DNA of 64,000 nt from Brassica napus (lineage: Eukaryota; Streptophyta; Magnoliopsida; Brassicales; Brassicaceae): the NCBI RefSeq assembly GCF_020379485.1, contig NC_063448.1, forward strand, positions 18,313,726-18,377,725, given 5' to 3'. Below are positions 1 through 13,000 of the stretch, one piece after another. A program made the position numbers and the translations under genes. A model generated the notes under the pieces. The model was given only the letters and a program-made list of their open reading frames with translations. It had not been told where the DNA came from and did not search any database. The stretch's first letter is position 1; every line of letters begins with the position of its first letter.

Positions 1-3000
1 AGTCGGTTAAATCGACTACAAGGCCAACTCCAGCCAAATCTTCTGCTGCACTTAAGTTGTCGGATGTGCTTGGTTGTAGTGGGTCTTCCAGCTCAGAACT
101 TCCCTGAACTCGACCTCCCGTGTTGAGTCTTGTAACAGTAACCCATGGATCATCTCTGTTTCTTACCCGGGGGTAATTGATATAACAAACCTGTAACATT
201 TAGAAAAATTATAAATTAATACACATGATGATGAATCATTCTGAATAATTAACATTTAATTACCTGATCGGCCTGAGAAGCAAGAATGAAAGGATCATAA
301 TATTGCAGTTTTCGCCTCGAATTTACTGATGTAACACCAAATGCATCTGTTCTCACACCTCGATCTGGAGTGTTGTTGTGCCAATCACAATAGAAAACAG
401 TACAGCACAATCCAACCATGCCCAAATACTTGATTTCCAAAATCTCTTGTATGTGTCCGTAGTATACATCATCTCCTGATGCAGAACAAACGCCAGCATC
501 ATAAGTCGTACTCGAACGTCTCCTCTTCTCAGTTGTGAATGCATATCCTCGAGTACAAAATCTCGGATATGACTTCACAACAAAGTTTGGTCCAACGACC
601 ATTTCGCCTATCCAATCGTCAAATGTTTCACCTCTGGCCAAACCAGCAGACACCTATTAATAGCACATATATATGTTATATCAATAAATGTGAATTAGTA
701 TAAATATGTGATAAATGATATTTTAATTTGTTTAAAGCACTCACATAAATAAACATCCATCTAGCAAATTCTCTCTGCTTCATTTCTTCTAGTTCGTCCT
801 CTGTGGCGTATCTATATTCGAACCGCTTTTCTGCCATGAAAATCCAGTACATATGATGACAATAATGTAATTAATTAAGATTTAAATTTCAACTTGTTAA
901 AATAAAAATTTGTAAGCTAATTTATTTACCTCTCATATTGAAGAACATCTTCGCAGTTGGTGAGCAAATATGTTTGCAAATGACTGCGCTCCTGCTCAGT
1001 AAGTCGACGGTCCTTTGGTTTTCTGCTAAGTCGCCCAACGTCTGTGAAAATGTCTGGAACCGTAACATGATATGTTGCCCGTTCGCCTCTATCATCATGC
1101 CGAGCAGGTCTTCTGTTGTTGGTCTGAACTTCTGCTGGAAAGTAGTACTCGGCAAAGTTTGAAGTTTCTTCATTGATCATCTGTGCGACTATAGAACCTT
1201 CCACCCTACTTAAATTTTTCACCATCTTCTTCAAATGGAACATATACCACTCATACAGATACATCCATCTATACTGCACAGGACCACCAAGTTCCAATTC
1301 TCTTGCCAGGTGAATAACAAGATGCTCCATAACATCAAAAAATGAGGGAGGAAATATCTTCTCAAGGTTGCACTGAATCACGGCTATGTTAGTCTTCAAA
1401 TTTTCAATACCTTCAAGTCACTGATCTCGTGCATAAATCGCGGAAGAAACCACTTATCCCTGCAATTGCTTCATGAACATTTCGTGGTAATAGTTCCTTG
1501 AAGGCAAACGGAAGGACGCGCTGCATCATTACATGGCAATCGTGGCTTTTCAAGCCAGTAAACTTTCCTTCCTTTCTGTCGATACAGTTACGCAAATTTG
1601 ATGCATAACCATCTGGAAATTCCACATCGTTTGAAATCCAAACAAAGAACACATCTTTTCCCTCTGCATCAAGTCGGTATATGGGAAAAGGAGCCCTACC
1701 ATTCTCATCAACATGAAGTTCTGAACGAGCGCATATATCGACTAAATCCAGTCTTGACTTCAAATTATCCTTTGTTTTACCTTGAACATTAAGGATCGTG
1801 TTCATGAGATTGTCAAAAAAGTTCTTCTCAATATGCATGACATCTAAATTATGCCTTAGCAGATGATCCTCCCAGTATGGCAGTTCCCAGAAAATACTTT
1901 TTTTGTGCCAGTTATGTAGTTCTCCAACATCATCTACCGGAAAATGCTCATGTCCACCGACGTCTGGCGTCCTTTCTGCACCAAAATCTCTTAGTTGTAT
2001 CTTCAAATCTTTCCCACAAATTTCCGGAGGTGGACTGTCAAACACCCTCTTGTTCTTCGTAAACAAATTCCTACTCCTACGATATGGATGATCAGGTGTT
2101 AGGAATCTCCTGTGACAGTCAAACCAACACGTTTTCCTTCCGTGTTTTAGTTGGAAAGCATCAGTGTTATCTTGACAATATGGACATGATAGCCTTCCAT
2201 GCGTTGTCCATCCAGACAACATACCATATGCTGGAAAATCACTTATTGTCCACATTAGTACTGCCCGCATTTGAAAGATTTCTTTACACGAAACATCGTA
2301 TGTTTCAGCACCTTGAGCCCATAGTTGTTGCAACTCAAATATTAGTGGCTGAAGAAACACATCAAGTGATCTCTTAGGATGCTCTGGTCCGGGAACGAGA
2401 ATCGAGAGAAACAAAAACTCTCGTCGCAAGCACAAGTTTGGGGGTAGGTTGTATGGTGTAAGAGTGACGGGCCATAGAAAATATTGTCTTCCACTCTTGC
2501 CAAACGGACTGAAACCATCAGTACATAATCCAAGGTAGACATTTCTTCTCTCATACGCAAAGTCGAGATACTTTGATTGGAAATGCTTCCACGCTTTTGC
2601 ATCTGAAGGATGTCTGATCTCACCATCTGTTGAGTGCTCCGCATGCCATCTCATTGGTTGCGCTGTGCGTTCAGACATATACAACCTCTGCAACCTATCC
2701 GTCAAAGGCAAATACCACATCCTTTTATATGGCACTGGAACTCTTCCACTCGTATCTTTATAACGAGGCTTCCCACAAAATTTGCATGTAACCCGCTGTT
2801 CATCCGCCCTCCAATAAATCATGCAGTTGTCGCTGCATACATCTATTACCTGATACGATAAACCAAGACCAGCTACGAGTTTCTGAACCTCGTAGTATGA
2901 ACCAGGAGCTACATTATCCTCGGATAGAATACCTTTTACAAAATCAGCAATCGCATCCACACAGTCTTCAGCCAAATTATAATCTGTTTTAATGCCCATC

Positions 3001-3503
3001 AATCTTGTAGCAGATGATAAAGCTGAATGACAATCTCTGCAACCTTCGTACAATGGTTGCTTTCCAGCATCCAACATATCATAAAATCTCCTAGCTTGTG
3101 CATTGGGTAAATCTTCCCCTCTAAAATGATCATTTACCATCTGCTCAGTATCTACACCATAATCTACATCCGTTCTAATTGGTTCTTCTAATCTAACCGC
3201 TGGCTGAGGTTCGCTAGTACTACCATGTTCATAATCAGTTTCCCCATGATAATACCAAATTTTGTAACTTCGTGTAAACCCACTCAAATATAGATGAGTC
3301 CAAACATCCCACTCTTTAATAACCTTTCTATTTTTACAATTAGAGCAAGGATATCTTAACATACCTGTTTTTGCTTCCGGTTGTCGGTGAACTAATCCCA
3401 TGAATTCGGTTATACCTCGTTGGTATTCTTCCGTAAGCAATCTTGTGTTCGGATCCAAATGAGGTCGATCGATCCAAGAACGAAAATAATTTGAAAAAGA
3501 CAT
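1..3503 (-). pseudogene. TNP2-type CACTA transposase, frameshifted, 3' end cut by window edge
   Basis: TNP2-type transposase, the enzyme that cuts and pastes En/Spm elements. The first exon (3,503 down to 1,413) has the N-terminal transposase-associated zinc domain (begins MSFSNYFRSWIDRP; CSNCKNRK about residue 53) and then the TNP2 core. Further exons follow: 1,399-926 (DUF4218-like), a short one near 835-745, 653-264 (DUF4216-like, ending ASQADQ) and 190 to the edge (starting VCYINYPR). The acceptor/donor pairs at 745/653 and 264/190 are clean GT-AG and keep frame. Between 1,413 and 1,399 the frame changes with no intron signals, so this looks like an indel. The join 926/835 could not be resolved in frame. 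I therefore call it a pseudogene. Confidence 0.85.
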
Positions 3504-3598
3504 ATTTTTTACGAATCAAATTCGTGTGTAAATAGAGTAAGAGGGAGGATGAAGATATGGAGTGAATGAAGTGGAAGAGGAGTGCTTGTATTTATAGG

Positions 3599-3944
3599 TT
3601 AAATCCTGCCGACAGACAGAGGAAATTCCGACGGAATTCCGACGCCAACGGCTAGTTCGTCGGAATTTCCTCGGAATTTTGTAAAATCCCCAAACGGCTC
3701 TCCAACGGCTATAATATTTCCTCGGAATTCATTTTTTCCGAGGAACACATATTTCCTCGGAATTTCCTCTGAATATTCCGACGGATTGATATTTCCTCGG
3801 AATTCCGTCGGTATATTCCGAGGAAATTCTGAGGAAACCAAATTTTGTGTTTCCTCGGAATTTTCTCGGAAATTCCTCGGGATATTCCGAGGATTTCATT
3901 TTCCGTCGGAATGTCCGTCAGAATATCGTTGTTTTCTTGTAGTG
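3599..3944. repeat. CACTA subterminal repeats and terminal inverted repeat
   Basis: Dense array of 10-14 bp motifs of the type TTCCTCGGAATT and TTCCGACGGAAT in both orientations, ending at the CACTA terminus at 3,944. In En/Spm elements such repeats are the binding sites of the TNPA-like accessory protein and also act as promoter for the element's own gene, which starts at 3,503. No accessory protein gene is visible in the window. Confidence 0.8.
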
Positions 3945-3947
3945 GTA

Positions 3948-4456
3948 ACGTCTCACCATGAATCTGTCAAACTTGATGATTGGAGCGTCTGTCTCAACCT
4001 CACTGATACGCGTCGAAGGTAAGAAACGGATCACGAACTGATGCTCTGTGATCTTGTACATGTGAGCCACACGAGCAACTTCAAAATTGTCCAATCTGAT
4101 AATAGAACCGGTTTTCAAATCGTTCCAGTAGTGGTTGGACCGGTTAGCGGGTATGAAGCAGTGAATCATAGAGTCCTGCAGAAAAATAAAAAATCATGTA
4201 TTAGGAAGTTTTCACATACGAAGGAACGTAAAATAGAATCAAAACAATCCTCGCCAATTCATCAAGAAGGATAATCGTTATCCCCATAAACTCATTGTTC
4301 TTGTTGATGTTCCTCGAATCCCAAAATCGGATGAGGCGAGCAACAACTGACTGAGCAGCTCGGCCGAGGCGAAGGGAGCCAAAAATGGACGGCGGCGTTA
4401 GCGGCGGAGGCGTTAGGGACGGCGGTGTTAGCGACGGGAGCACCTGAAGAAGTCAT
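3948..4456 (-). pseudogene. RPA1-like OB-fold (DUF223 type) gene remnant, interrupted by the CACTA element
   Basis: Minus-strand coding matter resembling the many plant proteins related to the replication protein A large subunit, which carry single-stranded-DNA-binding OB folds. Exon 1 (about 4,440-4,265) reads VVARLIRFWDSRNINKNN and then a hydrophobic strand. Exon 2 (about 4,175-3,948) begins after a clean TTTCTGCAG acceptor and reads DSMIHCFIPANRSNHYWNDL. Exon 2 runs straight into the CACTA terminus at 3,944, so the downstream exons are displaced to beyond the left edge. The ATG at 4,456 is not in the frame of the conserved part, and no GT donor fits the end of exon 1. Helitron-borne RPA copies look similar, so a transposon origin is possible. 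Confidence 0.6.
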
Positions 4457-5524
4457 TTTCGCGATGGAGTTTCGAGATCTAAACGAAGGGGAAAAGAGAG
4501 AATAAAATTTGAGACGAATGAGAACTCACCATAGACGACGTAGATATATAGGAGACTGGAGAGTCCGTTACATGAAGATGATTCGCGACGTCGGTAGAGA
4601 TCGTGTGTAGGTTCGTAATGATCGACAACAAAAAATGAATGTGGGAAGAGGAAGAGCCTCAGACGAAGGATCCCGAAGAAGACGGCAACCCTAATCAGCC
4701 TAAGCCGACGGCCACGCAGACGGTTAAAGGCCGGAGAAGCCCATGATAGAAATGTGTATAGGTTCAACACACACACATAACCCATATCGCGACTTTCAGG
4801 TAAAAAAAAATAGTATAGGCACAACATATACAAAACCCATAACTCGACTTTCAGGAAAGAAAAAAAATTCAAAAAAAACAATGGATAGGGCCCACATACC
4901 TGCTGAGATGTCGCCTCAAAAAAAAAGAGTAAACTGTAATATTATATTATAGATTATAGATTATATTATAGATTATAGATTTATAAGATTAATTTAGTAG
5001 AGATCGACCTTAATAGTTTTGTAGCAGATCATGACATATAGTGGAGAGTATTAAATAGTGGTTACAACAAGACCAGCTCTTAGGAGAGCGAGACTCCAAA
5101 ATCTTCTCGGTTACTATTTATAAAGATTATCTAACCCTTAATTAAATCCCTAAAATGGATTTTCTAGCCTTCAACCCCCCACTTTTTGTTTTTCTTACTG
5201 TTCTTTGGAAGTTTTCTAGATTCAAGTTTCAGTTTTTGTTATGGTATAACTAGAACTTTTAAATGAGCCCGTGGATTCATCGCATATTCTTCAGTTCATC
5301 TGAGATGCGAAGGAGTTAGGCTTTTTTTTTTTTGAAAATGGGAGTTAAGTTCTTAACAAGTTAGTTCATTGCTCTCAACTTTTACCTCGTTGGACTTTTT
5401 GTTTCATATCCAATTCTTCGAAATAGTTTTCTTTTTCTTAGAACAACTTGATTTATCCCAAGTTCTGTAACTAAACTGACAGCTGTATAATGAGGTAGTC
5501 AGTTGGCCATGCAATACGTTGGAT
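4457..5524. other. Intergenic, no gene seen; AT simple repeat
   Basis: Probably the upstream region of the RPA-like remnant, followed by AT-rich DNA. A simple repeat built on ATTATAGATT occupies about 4,937-4,985. A minus-strand frame of 142 codons at 4,453-4,881 is open but of low-complexity, Phe/Leu-rich composition and has no recognisable domain, so I do not call it a gene. Confidence 0.6.
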
Positions 5525-7280
5525 CACTACAGGAAAATAGGTGTATTGTTACTAATTTTTCTGTCACAATATAACTATTGTAACCAATTTATTACTGTTT
5601 ATAAACGGTTACAATAGTGTCGTCACAAATTTTTATGGGTAACAAAAACGTTACAAATGTTGTGACTAACTTAATAGTAATAATTTCATCACAAATCATG
5701 ACTATATACAAAAGTAATAATATGGTCATAACTATCGACCAATAATAACGTAATAAAATCGTCATATTATGCGACTAACATAACGATACAATTTCGTCTT
5801 TAGTTGTGACCGAACAATAGTCTGAATATTGTTACAATTAGAGACTGGTAATTTGTCTCCATTCCGTATTAATAGTGGCCGATATACAAATGAACTCTGT
5901 CACGCTTTATTACTAGAAATTCTCCACAGAACGTCTTAATGAGCTACTCGTTCCACATGTATTATACGTCAATTATTTATGAGAGTTTTTTGCGATTTCA
6001 TCGAAATTGGATGCTAATAATTCATCCTAATGTTAAAACTTTGACTAAATCATTGTAACACTACTATTATTACTATTTTGTTTACTAAAAGAATAAACAA
6101 TTACAGTATAAAATAAAAAATTACAATATAAAATTAATCACACAACGCCTTTGTCTATGCCTTTGTAGTCCCCACCGCTAGTGATGAGGGAGGCGCCTCC
6201 GGTAAAGAACGACTCGAGGCGATGCTCAATGATGAGCGATGGTGATGAAAAGCGACTCATCCGGTATCTTCCCATTCTCTCTCAGATCCGCTGCACAGTG
6301 ATAATAAGATGATGCCATTGATGTCCGGTAGTTCCAGTGGCTACAGTGTAGCTTATGGTGGTCAGAGGAAGCTCAAATGAAGACTAAGGTGACGGCTGAG
6401 TCTTGTCTTATCCGAAGGCAGGGAGAAGAAGCTGAGCGGAGATGAAAAGTTTGAAGAAAACGGCGGCTACTACTCTCTCCCTATGGCTGCTAGGGTTCTT
6501 CAGTGAAGAGGGTGATGCATACATACATATATAGTACGATTAGTAAAGAAATGAAAAAAGAACACTGGGCTTTTATTGGGCTAAAGAGTGGTTAATAAAA
6601 TTAAACCACAGTTCAGTTTCACTACTCTCTTGCGTGGTGTTTAAAATGTTTATACAATCGATATATCACATATCTCATATATCCCTTTTTTACTCCCTTT
6701 TTTACCTAACTACTTGATTTTTCATCGACAAAATAATAACCAAACGCTAAATGTCACAAACATAATAGGTAAAAAGTTTAGGATTTTGGTATGATAAATT
6801 ATGAAAATAATGCGTAAGCTAAATTATCATCTCAAAATTATTGGAGTAAATACTTATTTAATATTAACTCATAGAAAGTTTTAAAAACTTCAACTATAGC
6901 AAAAGAAGTAAAATGTAAATATAATAATTATTAAAAAATAAAAAACATATTTGTATATATATATATATATAATGGTTTTGACTAATTGTTAGTAGCTAAA
7001 TTATAACAAATTGTTACATTAAAAAACGTTAATAAGTTGGTAAAAATTAGTTACAGCAAACATAGTTACAATGACGTCACAAGTAGTGTGTTGACTATTT
7101 CCGTTACATTAATGTTACTAATTGTGACAAATTTTTGTTACAACTTTGATCGTCACTGTATTGAGACGAAATGATTACTAAACTGTGACATAAAAAAATA
7201 GTTAAAATAACGTATCTTTTATGTCACAAATTTGTCACCAATAAATTTTGTCGTAACAATATCTCATTTTTCTCGTAGTG
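5525..7280. mobile_element. Non-autonomous CACTA-type element with GAT target duplication
   Basis: The left end begins CACTACAGGAAAAT and the right end, read from the other strand, begins CACTACGAGAAAAAT. Both are flanked by GAT (5,522-5,524 and 7,281-7,283), the 3-bp duplication expected for CACTA elements; removing the element leaves a continuous site. The outer 500 bp on each side carry many GTTAC/GTAAC and TTGTGAC-type subterminal motifs, different from the motifs of the element at 1-3,944. No transposase is encoded, so it would depend on an enzyme from elsewhere. Confidence 0.85.
6130..6530. other. GC-rich insert inside the non-autonomous CACTA element, possible captured gene piece
   Basis: This stretch is clearly richer in G+C than the AT-rich arms around it and looks like exonic plant DNA. 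On the minus strand it includes a 5'-UTR-like AGAACCCTAGCAGCC (about 6,485-6,500) and a short open stretch from an ATG near 6,320 (MASSYYHCAADLRENGK, then a stop about 30 codons in). I do not recognise the parent gene. CACTA elements are known to pick up host gene fragments. Confidence 0.45.
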
Positions 7281-7283
7281 GAT

Positions 7284-9171
7284 CAACTTATTCCTCACCA
7301 TAATTTTGGCCATTTCATAATTTATATAGACTGGCTCCTGGTTTATACTATAGTTTAACACATCAAATGAATATATGTTTTATAAAAAAACATTTGACAT
7401 GGCCTACAGACTCATGAAAATCATTATTTACACTTCAACGCTCATACTTTTTAATAAGAAAACATTCATATTTTATCATGCATATGCCCACTTGTGCATA
7501 AAATGTAGTGACTTGAAACTTATATCTATTATTGATTCCTTTTCGTCAAATAGTATAGTAACTTATTAAGCTTGGTTTATGAGGTCGTGAATCGCGAGAC
7601 AGCACACGCCACAAGGTAGTCCAAAATAATATCGTAGTCCACTAATATATATAACATTTGATTTATATGCACGTATGACGTAACACTAATATACTTGTAA
7701 TCTTCTGCATACATATACGCTTATATACTTGTCATCTTCTACTTCAATCACCCTGCAGTAATCGAGATATACACATATGAATCCATATTTTCGAGATGAT
7801 ACGATCTTAGGGATCCATGAAATTCAACAATTATAGTGAATTCAGCCAATCCTCAAGTTTTTGGTGTAAGGTCGCAATCGGAAAGCAATCTTCTCCACTA
7901 AATATAGGGAAACCAAAGTTTGGGCCACCCGATTGTAAGATTAATATCTATCCGTGAATAGAAAAAGGAGTATATCATCATGAGAAATGACTTTCTGGTA
8001 ATAAGACGAGCTCAAGTTTGGCAACTTGCATGTCTACTTTTCATTCCCACGGTCACGAATATGTATGTCTCAAGTTTCTCCACTTCACGTACACAAGATG
8101 GGTTTTTTCATTCCATTCCTTTCTAAAACGTGTGATTTACAGTCTATGTATCTTTCCGACCATGCATCTCAGTAACATAATTAAGTATAAAAAAGTACTA
8201 TGATTAGTTATACAAGTTTTATTTAAGTGATTCATATAAGATGTAAGGGATTAAATGTAAAATACAAAGTAAAACAGCTTATATATTTTATCTTTCAATT
8301 CATTATATATACACACATGTATGTATACGTATTTAGATAATGAAATAAATTGTAAAATTAGTCGCATACCTTGTGATTCGCAGTGTGGTAAGACCTCTGA
8401 TTGCTCTCTCTCTCAAGAGGCCCCTAGCTGATGAGATATAGGTGTTTATGTACATAAGAAAAGCCATAGTGATGAATTCCCTAGTTGTAGTCCACATTTT
8501 GTATTGATCAGGTCTCCCATCTCCTATGCGGAAAGGGGATATACATAATAATTGTTGGCTCATAATACAACAGACGTGTTCATTTTGATATCTGAGGATG
8601 TGTTCCCTTAACTCGGATACGAAAGAAAAAAAACACTAACTTTTGTTTCAAGAGTAACCTCGAATTTGTTTAGAGGACAACGAGGAACTTTGAAAAGATT
8701 GACAATCAACCTTCAGATGTTCATAACGTTGAAGCTCTAAAGTGATCTGAATATCTACGATTTATTGAAGCGCAAAGAAAAACCCAACTTTATGATCCAT
8801 TAGAAGCTTTTAGATTAGGGTTATAGACTCATATATATATATATATATGTTGTTAACATTTCTGAAGTGGTAACTTTGGCTGCGGTTAAGAGCAGCTTCT
8901 ATCAAACTCTTATCTCATGAAATCAATCTATATATTTAGCTCTTGAAGACAACGCACAAAGCTTCTTACTTTCTTGTTCTTTGCATCTTATTAATAAAGC
9001 TTTAATAAGCTATTTCATTTCAATAATGTTTCTCTCTAAACAACAATAAACCCTTGGTTTAGATTTTCCTACACGATTTAACATAATATGTTTTCATCCA
9101 GTGAAGCTAGCACTGTTGGACATATGCAAGTTCTCATTGAGCAATACACAAACACTTTGCTATATAAGTAT
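7284..9171. other. Intergenic, no gene seen
   Basis: AT-rich DNA with no supportable coding exon on either strand. A run of AT dinucleotides lies at about 8,829-8,848. The stretch about 8,850-9,000 ends in polyadenylation-like sequence (TTATTAATAAAGC) and could be part of an old LTR, but no partner copy is in the window. Confidence 0.5.
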
Positions 9172-10085
9172 TCTTCAATGAAGATGCTCTCAAGGAGATA
9201 GCTGGCCTCGTGGGTAAACCAATCTGTCTCCACCCTGCCACAAAGAATCTCACCAATTTGGATGTGGCAAAAGTCTATACCACAGTTGACCCTCGCAAAC
9301 CACTTCCTGAGGCTGTGAATGCCAGCTTTGAATCCGGTGAAGTCAGAAGGATTAAAGTCGCAAGCCCCTAGCTTCCTGCAGTATGTGGTCACTGTCTGAA
9401 AGTTGGTCACACTATCTCTCGCTGTTCATTGGCCCCTATGACCTGCATCACCTGCCGCTCAGCTAAACACAATACTGAAGACTGTCCACGCTCCAACAAT
9501 GGACCTCCAAAAGATTCAGCCAAAAAGAAAAAAGCAAAAGCAAAAGCTAAGGACAAAGTTCCAATAGTTGTTGAGGTGCCTGATGTTGCTGCCCCCTTTC
9601 AAGTTGAGGCTCCTGCTCCAATCATCGTCGATGCTCCTGCACAGATTGTTGTTGATATTCCTGCTCTGCCAACTACTAGAGGAAAAGAATTCTCTGCTGC
9701 CTTGCAATTGGGGCTCCAGAAGCAGGTCTTCTCAGCTCTGAAATCAAATCGGTCAATTGCCTTTTCCTCTGGTACTCGGTCCCCTCCAGTGCCGCTCTTT
9801 CCTGGCTCATCACAGGGGACTCGGAAAGCCCCATCAGCTGCTCTGAAGGAAGGTAGATTATGTGTTGACCTGAGCTCGGTATTTTTGGGATCTCCTCGAG
9901 GCTCTCCTAGGGGTTCTCCTCGACTGTCTGAATATGGCTTCTCCTCGGGGTCAGAACTTCCTTCAGAAGAAGATGATAACCCGAATGACGAAGGGGACAA
10001 GTACATCAATGTGGTCTCCAAGAGGATTCAAAAACAATTAAAAGGCAAGGCTAAGGCTAGGGCTAGAGGCCCTTTAAACCTCTAA
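9172..10085 (+). pseudogene. LINE ORF1 (gag-like, DUF4283/zinc knuckle), truncated, with one stop
   Basis: Encodes the RNA-binding ORF1 protein of a plant LINE. Reading starts at about 9,172 (EDALKEIAGLVGKPICLHPA), within the DUF4283-type fold. A TAG at 9,369-9,371 interrupts the frame just before the first knuckle (CGHCLKVGHTISRC); a second knuckle-like motif follows (CITCRSAKHNTEDC). Downstream is a Lys/Ala-rich basic stretch, Pro/Ala/Val repeats, and a C-terminal Ser/Pro/Arg region ending at the TAA near 10,085. The gap to ORF2 is about 10 bp. Confidence 0.8.
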
Positions 10086-10095
10086 ACCTTCCCCT

Positions 10096-13000
10096 ATGGA
10101 TATTTTTTGTTGGAATATTAAAGGTTTCAATTGTAAAATAAAGCGTCACGGATTTAGGAAATGGCTTAAGTTACATAAGCCTATTTTTGGTGGTCTCATT
10201 GAGACTCACGTCAACTCGGCTAAGGCTGCAAAGATCATCAATGGTGTCTTCCCTGGGTGGCGTTATGAATGTAATTATGAACGGAGCTAGGAAAAATTTG
10301 GCTTCTTTGGCACCCTTCTGTATCTGTCTCGGTTTACCACAAATCTCTTCAGTCCATCTCATGTCTGGTGAAGCTGCCTTTTGTGACTACTGAGTTGGCG
10401 GTAACCCTTGTTTATGGCTCAAACCATAGGAGGACTAGAAGACAACTGTGGTCGGATCTTGTTTTCTTGGCCTCATCCCCAAACACTACTGATCGGCCAT
10501 GGTCAGTCCTAGGGGATTTGAACCAAACTCTCTTTGCTGATGAAGACTCCACCTCTGGTCAATTCTATTCAAACCGTGGTATGAGGGATTTCTCTCAGTG
10601 TGTGATTGATGCTGGCATCCAAGATCTTCAGTTCTGTGGGTCTTCTTTTACTTGGTCTAACAACCAAGGACTTGAAGTTATCTCCAAAAAGCTGGACAGA
10701 ATTATGATCAACGACAAGTGGTTAGAAACCTTCCCAAACTCCTTGGGTGTCTTTGGAGAGCCTGGTATCTCAGATCGCAGTCCTTGCTGCGTGTTCTTGG
10801 ACGCGGGAAAACAGAAGCTCAAAAGGCCCTTCAAGTTCTTTACTCTGCTGAATGATCATCCTCACTTTGAGCTCTTGGTATCTGAATGTTGGAAATCTCT
10901 AAATTTTGCAGGGTCTAAAATGCTTAATGTCTCGAAGAAGCTCAAGCATCTCAAGGGTATAATCCAGGAATTTAGCCGGCAAAATTTTTCTGGAATTGAA
11001 CAGATGGTCTCTGAGGCTTTTGATCACCTGCTATCTTGCCAACGGGAACTGTTAACCTCACCAACACCGGATGTCTCTAACAGGGAAAGAGAGGCTCATT
11101 CTACTTGGTTTAAGCTCGCAAAGGCAGGGGAATCTTTCCTGTATCAAACGTTCAAGAGTGAAGTGGATAGACGTTGGGGACTCTAACTCACGTTACTACC
11201 ATCGCTCTCTCCGTTTTCGTCAGGCTCTAAATCAGATCATTTTTCTCGTTGACGCCAATGGTATCATCATCGACTCTAGGGAGGGTATTCAGCAGCATGT
11301 GCTGCAGTTTTACCAAAATCTACTTGGTGGGGCTGTGACACCTTCCTCAGTATCTACGGAGGACATTGCAAACCTTATCCCCTTCAGATGCTCTCACGAT
11401 GTTACCCAACAGTTAGCTGCTCCTTACTCTAACGAGGATATCAGAAATGCTTTCTTCTCTCTTCCTAAAGGGAAGTCTCCCGGTCCCGATGGATTCCTTG
11501 TTGAGTTCTACACCGCTCACTGGAGGTCTATTGGCTTGGACATGATAAGTGCGGTCTCAGAGTTCTTTCACTCTGGCACTCTCCTTAAGCAGTGGAATGC
11601 AACAGTCTTAACGCTTATTCCCAAGAAGATGAATGCGACTTCAATCTCTGATTTTAGGCCAATCTCCTACTGCAATACCACTTACAAGGTTATCTCCAAA
11701 CTTCTTGCTTCTCCCCTGAAACAAGTCCTCCCTCTGATCATCTCAAATACGCAATCTGCATTTATACCGGGCCGTTTAATGATAGAAAATGTCCTTATGG
11801 CGACAGAACTGATCAACGGCTACAACTGAAAGAACATCTCTAAAAGATCTATGCTAAAGGTGGACTTAAAAAAGGCTTTTGACTCTCTGGATTGGGGCTT
11901 TATTTTCAAGATCTTCCAAGCCCTAGAATTCCCCGAGTCTTTTATCACCCTCATTCGGCAGTGCGTAACAACAACACGATTCTCGGTGGCTATTAATGGT
12001 GAAATGTGTGGCTACGTCAACGGTTCTAAAGGTCTTAGGCAGGGGGATCCGCTATCGCCTTACCTGTTTGTTCTAGCCATGGAAGTCCTATCTCAGATGC
12101 TGAATGCTAACTTCAGCAATGGGCGTATTGGTCACCATCCGAAGGCTGCTCAACCGTTAATCACTCACTTAGCTTTTGCAGATGACCTGATGATCTTCTT
12201 TGATGGTGAAGTGAACTCATTACAAAATATTGCAGACACCCTTCAGCTCTTTTCCATTTGGTCAGGGCTAGCTATGAACCATCACAAGACTGATCTCTTC
12301 ATCGCAGGAATGAATCAGGCAGAAACTGATGATATCTCTAGTCTCGGTTTCTCCCTTGGATCATTACCTGTGCGTTATCTTGGGCTCCCATTGATGCACC
12401 GGAAGCTTCAAATCTGCGATTACAGACCTTTGATTGACCAGTTAAAGATCATATTCTCCTCCTGGACTCTTAGAGCTCTCTCATATGCATGAAGAATTGT
12501 CTTAATCTCGTCTGTTATCTATAGCACCATCAATTTTTGGTTTTCATCCTTCATCCTTCCAAAGGGATGCATCAAAATGATTGAGTCACTATGCTCTAGG
12601 TTCCTCTGGAGCAGAAACATCACCTCCCGGGCTGCGGCTAAGGTTTCTTGGTCTCAGATAAGCTTACCTCGCGATGAAGGTGGCCTCGGATTCAGGAGCC
12701 TCTGCATATGGAACAAAACACTTTGTCTTAAGCTAATCTGGCTCTTGTTTTGTGAGTCGGAATCTTTATAGGCAATATGGGTGAAGGAAAACTACATGAA
12801 CGAAGCCTCGTTTTGGAGTTTGGATGAGAACATGAGCTCTTCATGGACCTAGAAAGCGCTGCTCAAGCTCCGACCTCTTGCGGAGAGATTTCTGAGATGC
12901 TCTCTTGGCAATGGATACAAAGCTAGTTTCTGGTTTGCCAATTGGTGTGATCTTGGCCCCTTACTCAAACACTTCGGACAATCTGGTCCTATGCAAACAG

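Larger units (their letters stand above)
1..3944 (-). mobile_element. CACTA (En/Spm) DNA transposon, decayed, one end outside the window
   Basis: The visible terminus is at 3,930-3,944, where the minus strand reads CACTACAAGAAAACA, a CACTA-type terminal repeat. It is followed inward by about 330 bp of short direct and inverted subterminal repeats and then by a TNP2-type transposase on the minus strand. The other end lies beyond position 1, so the 3-bp target duplication cannot be confirmed. A frameshift in the transposase suggests the copy is not autonomous. The DNA just outside the terminus continues as an RPA1-like coding exon, so the element appears to sit inside that gene. Confidence 0.9.

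Noticed and set aside
4453..4881. 142-codon minus-strand frame
   Set aside because: Low-complexity, no domain, and it sits where the 5' UTR of the RPA-like remnant is expected.
8333..8563. 76-codon minus-strand frame
   Set aside because: No recognisable motif, no codon or splice support, and AT-rich flanks.
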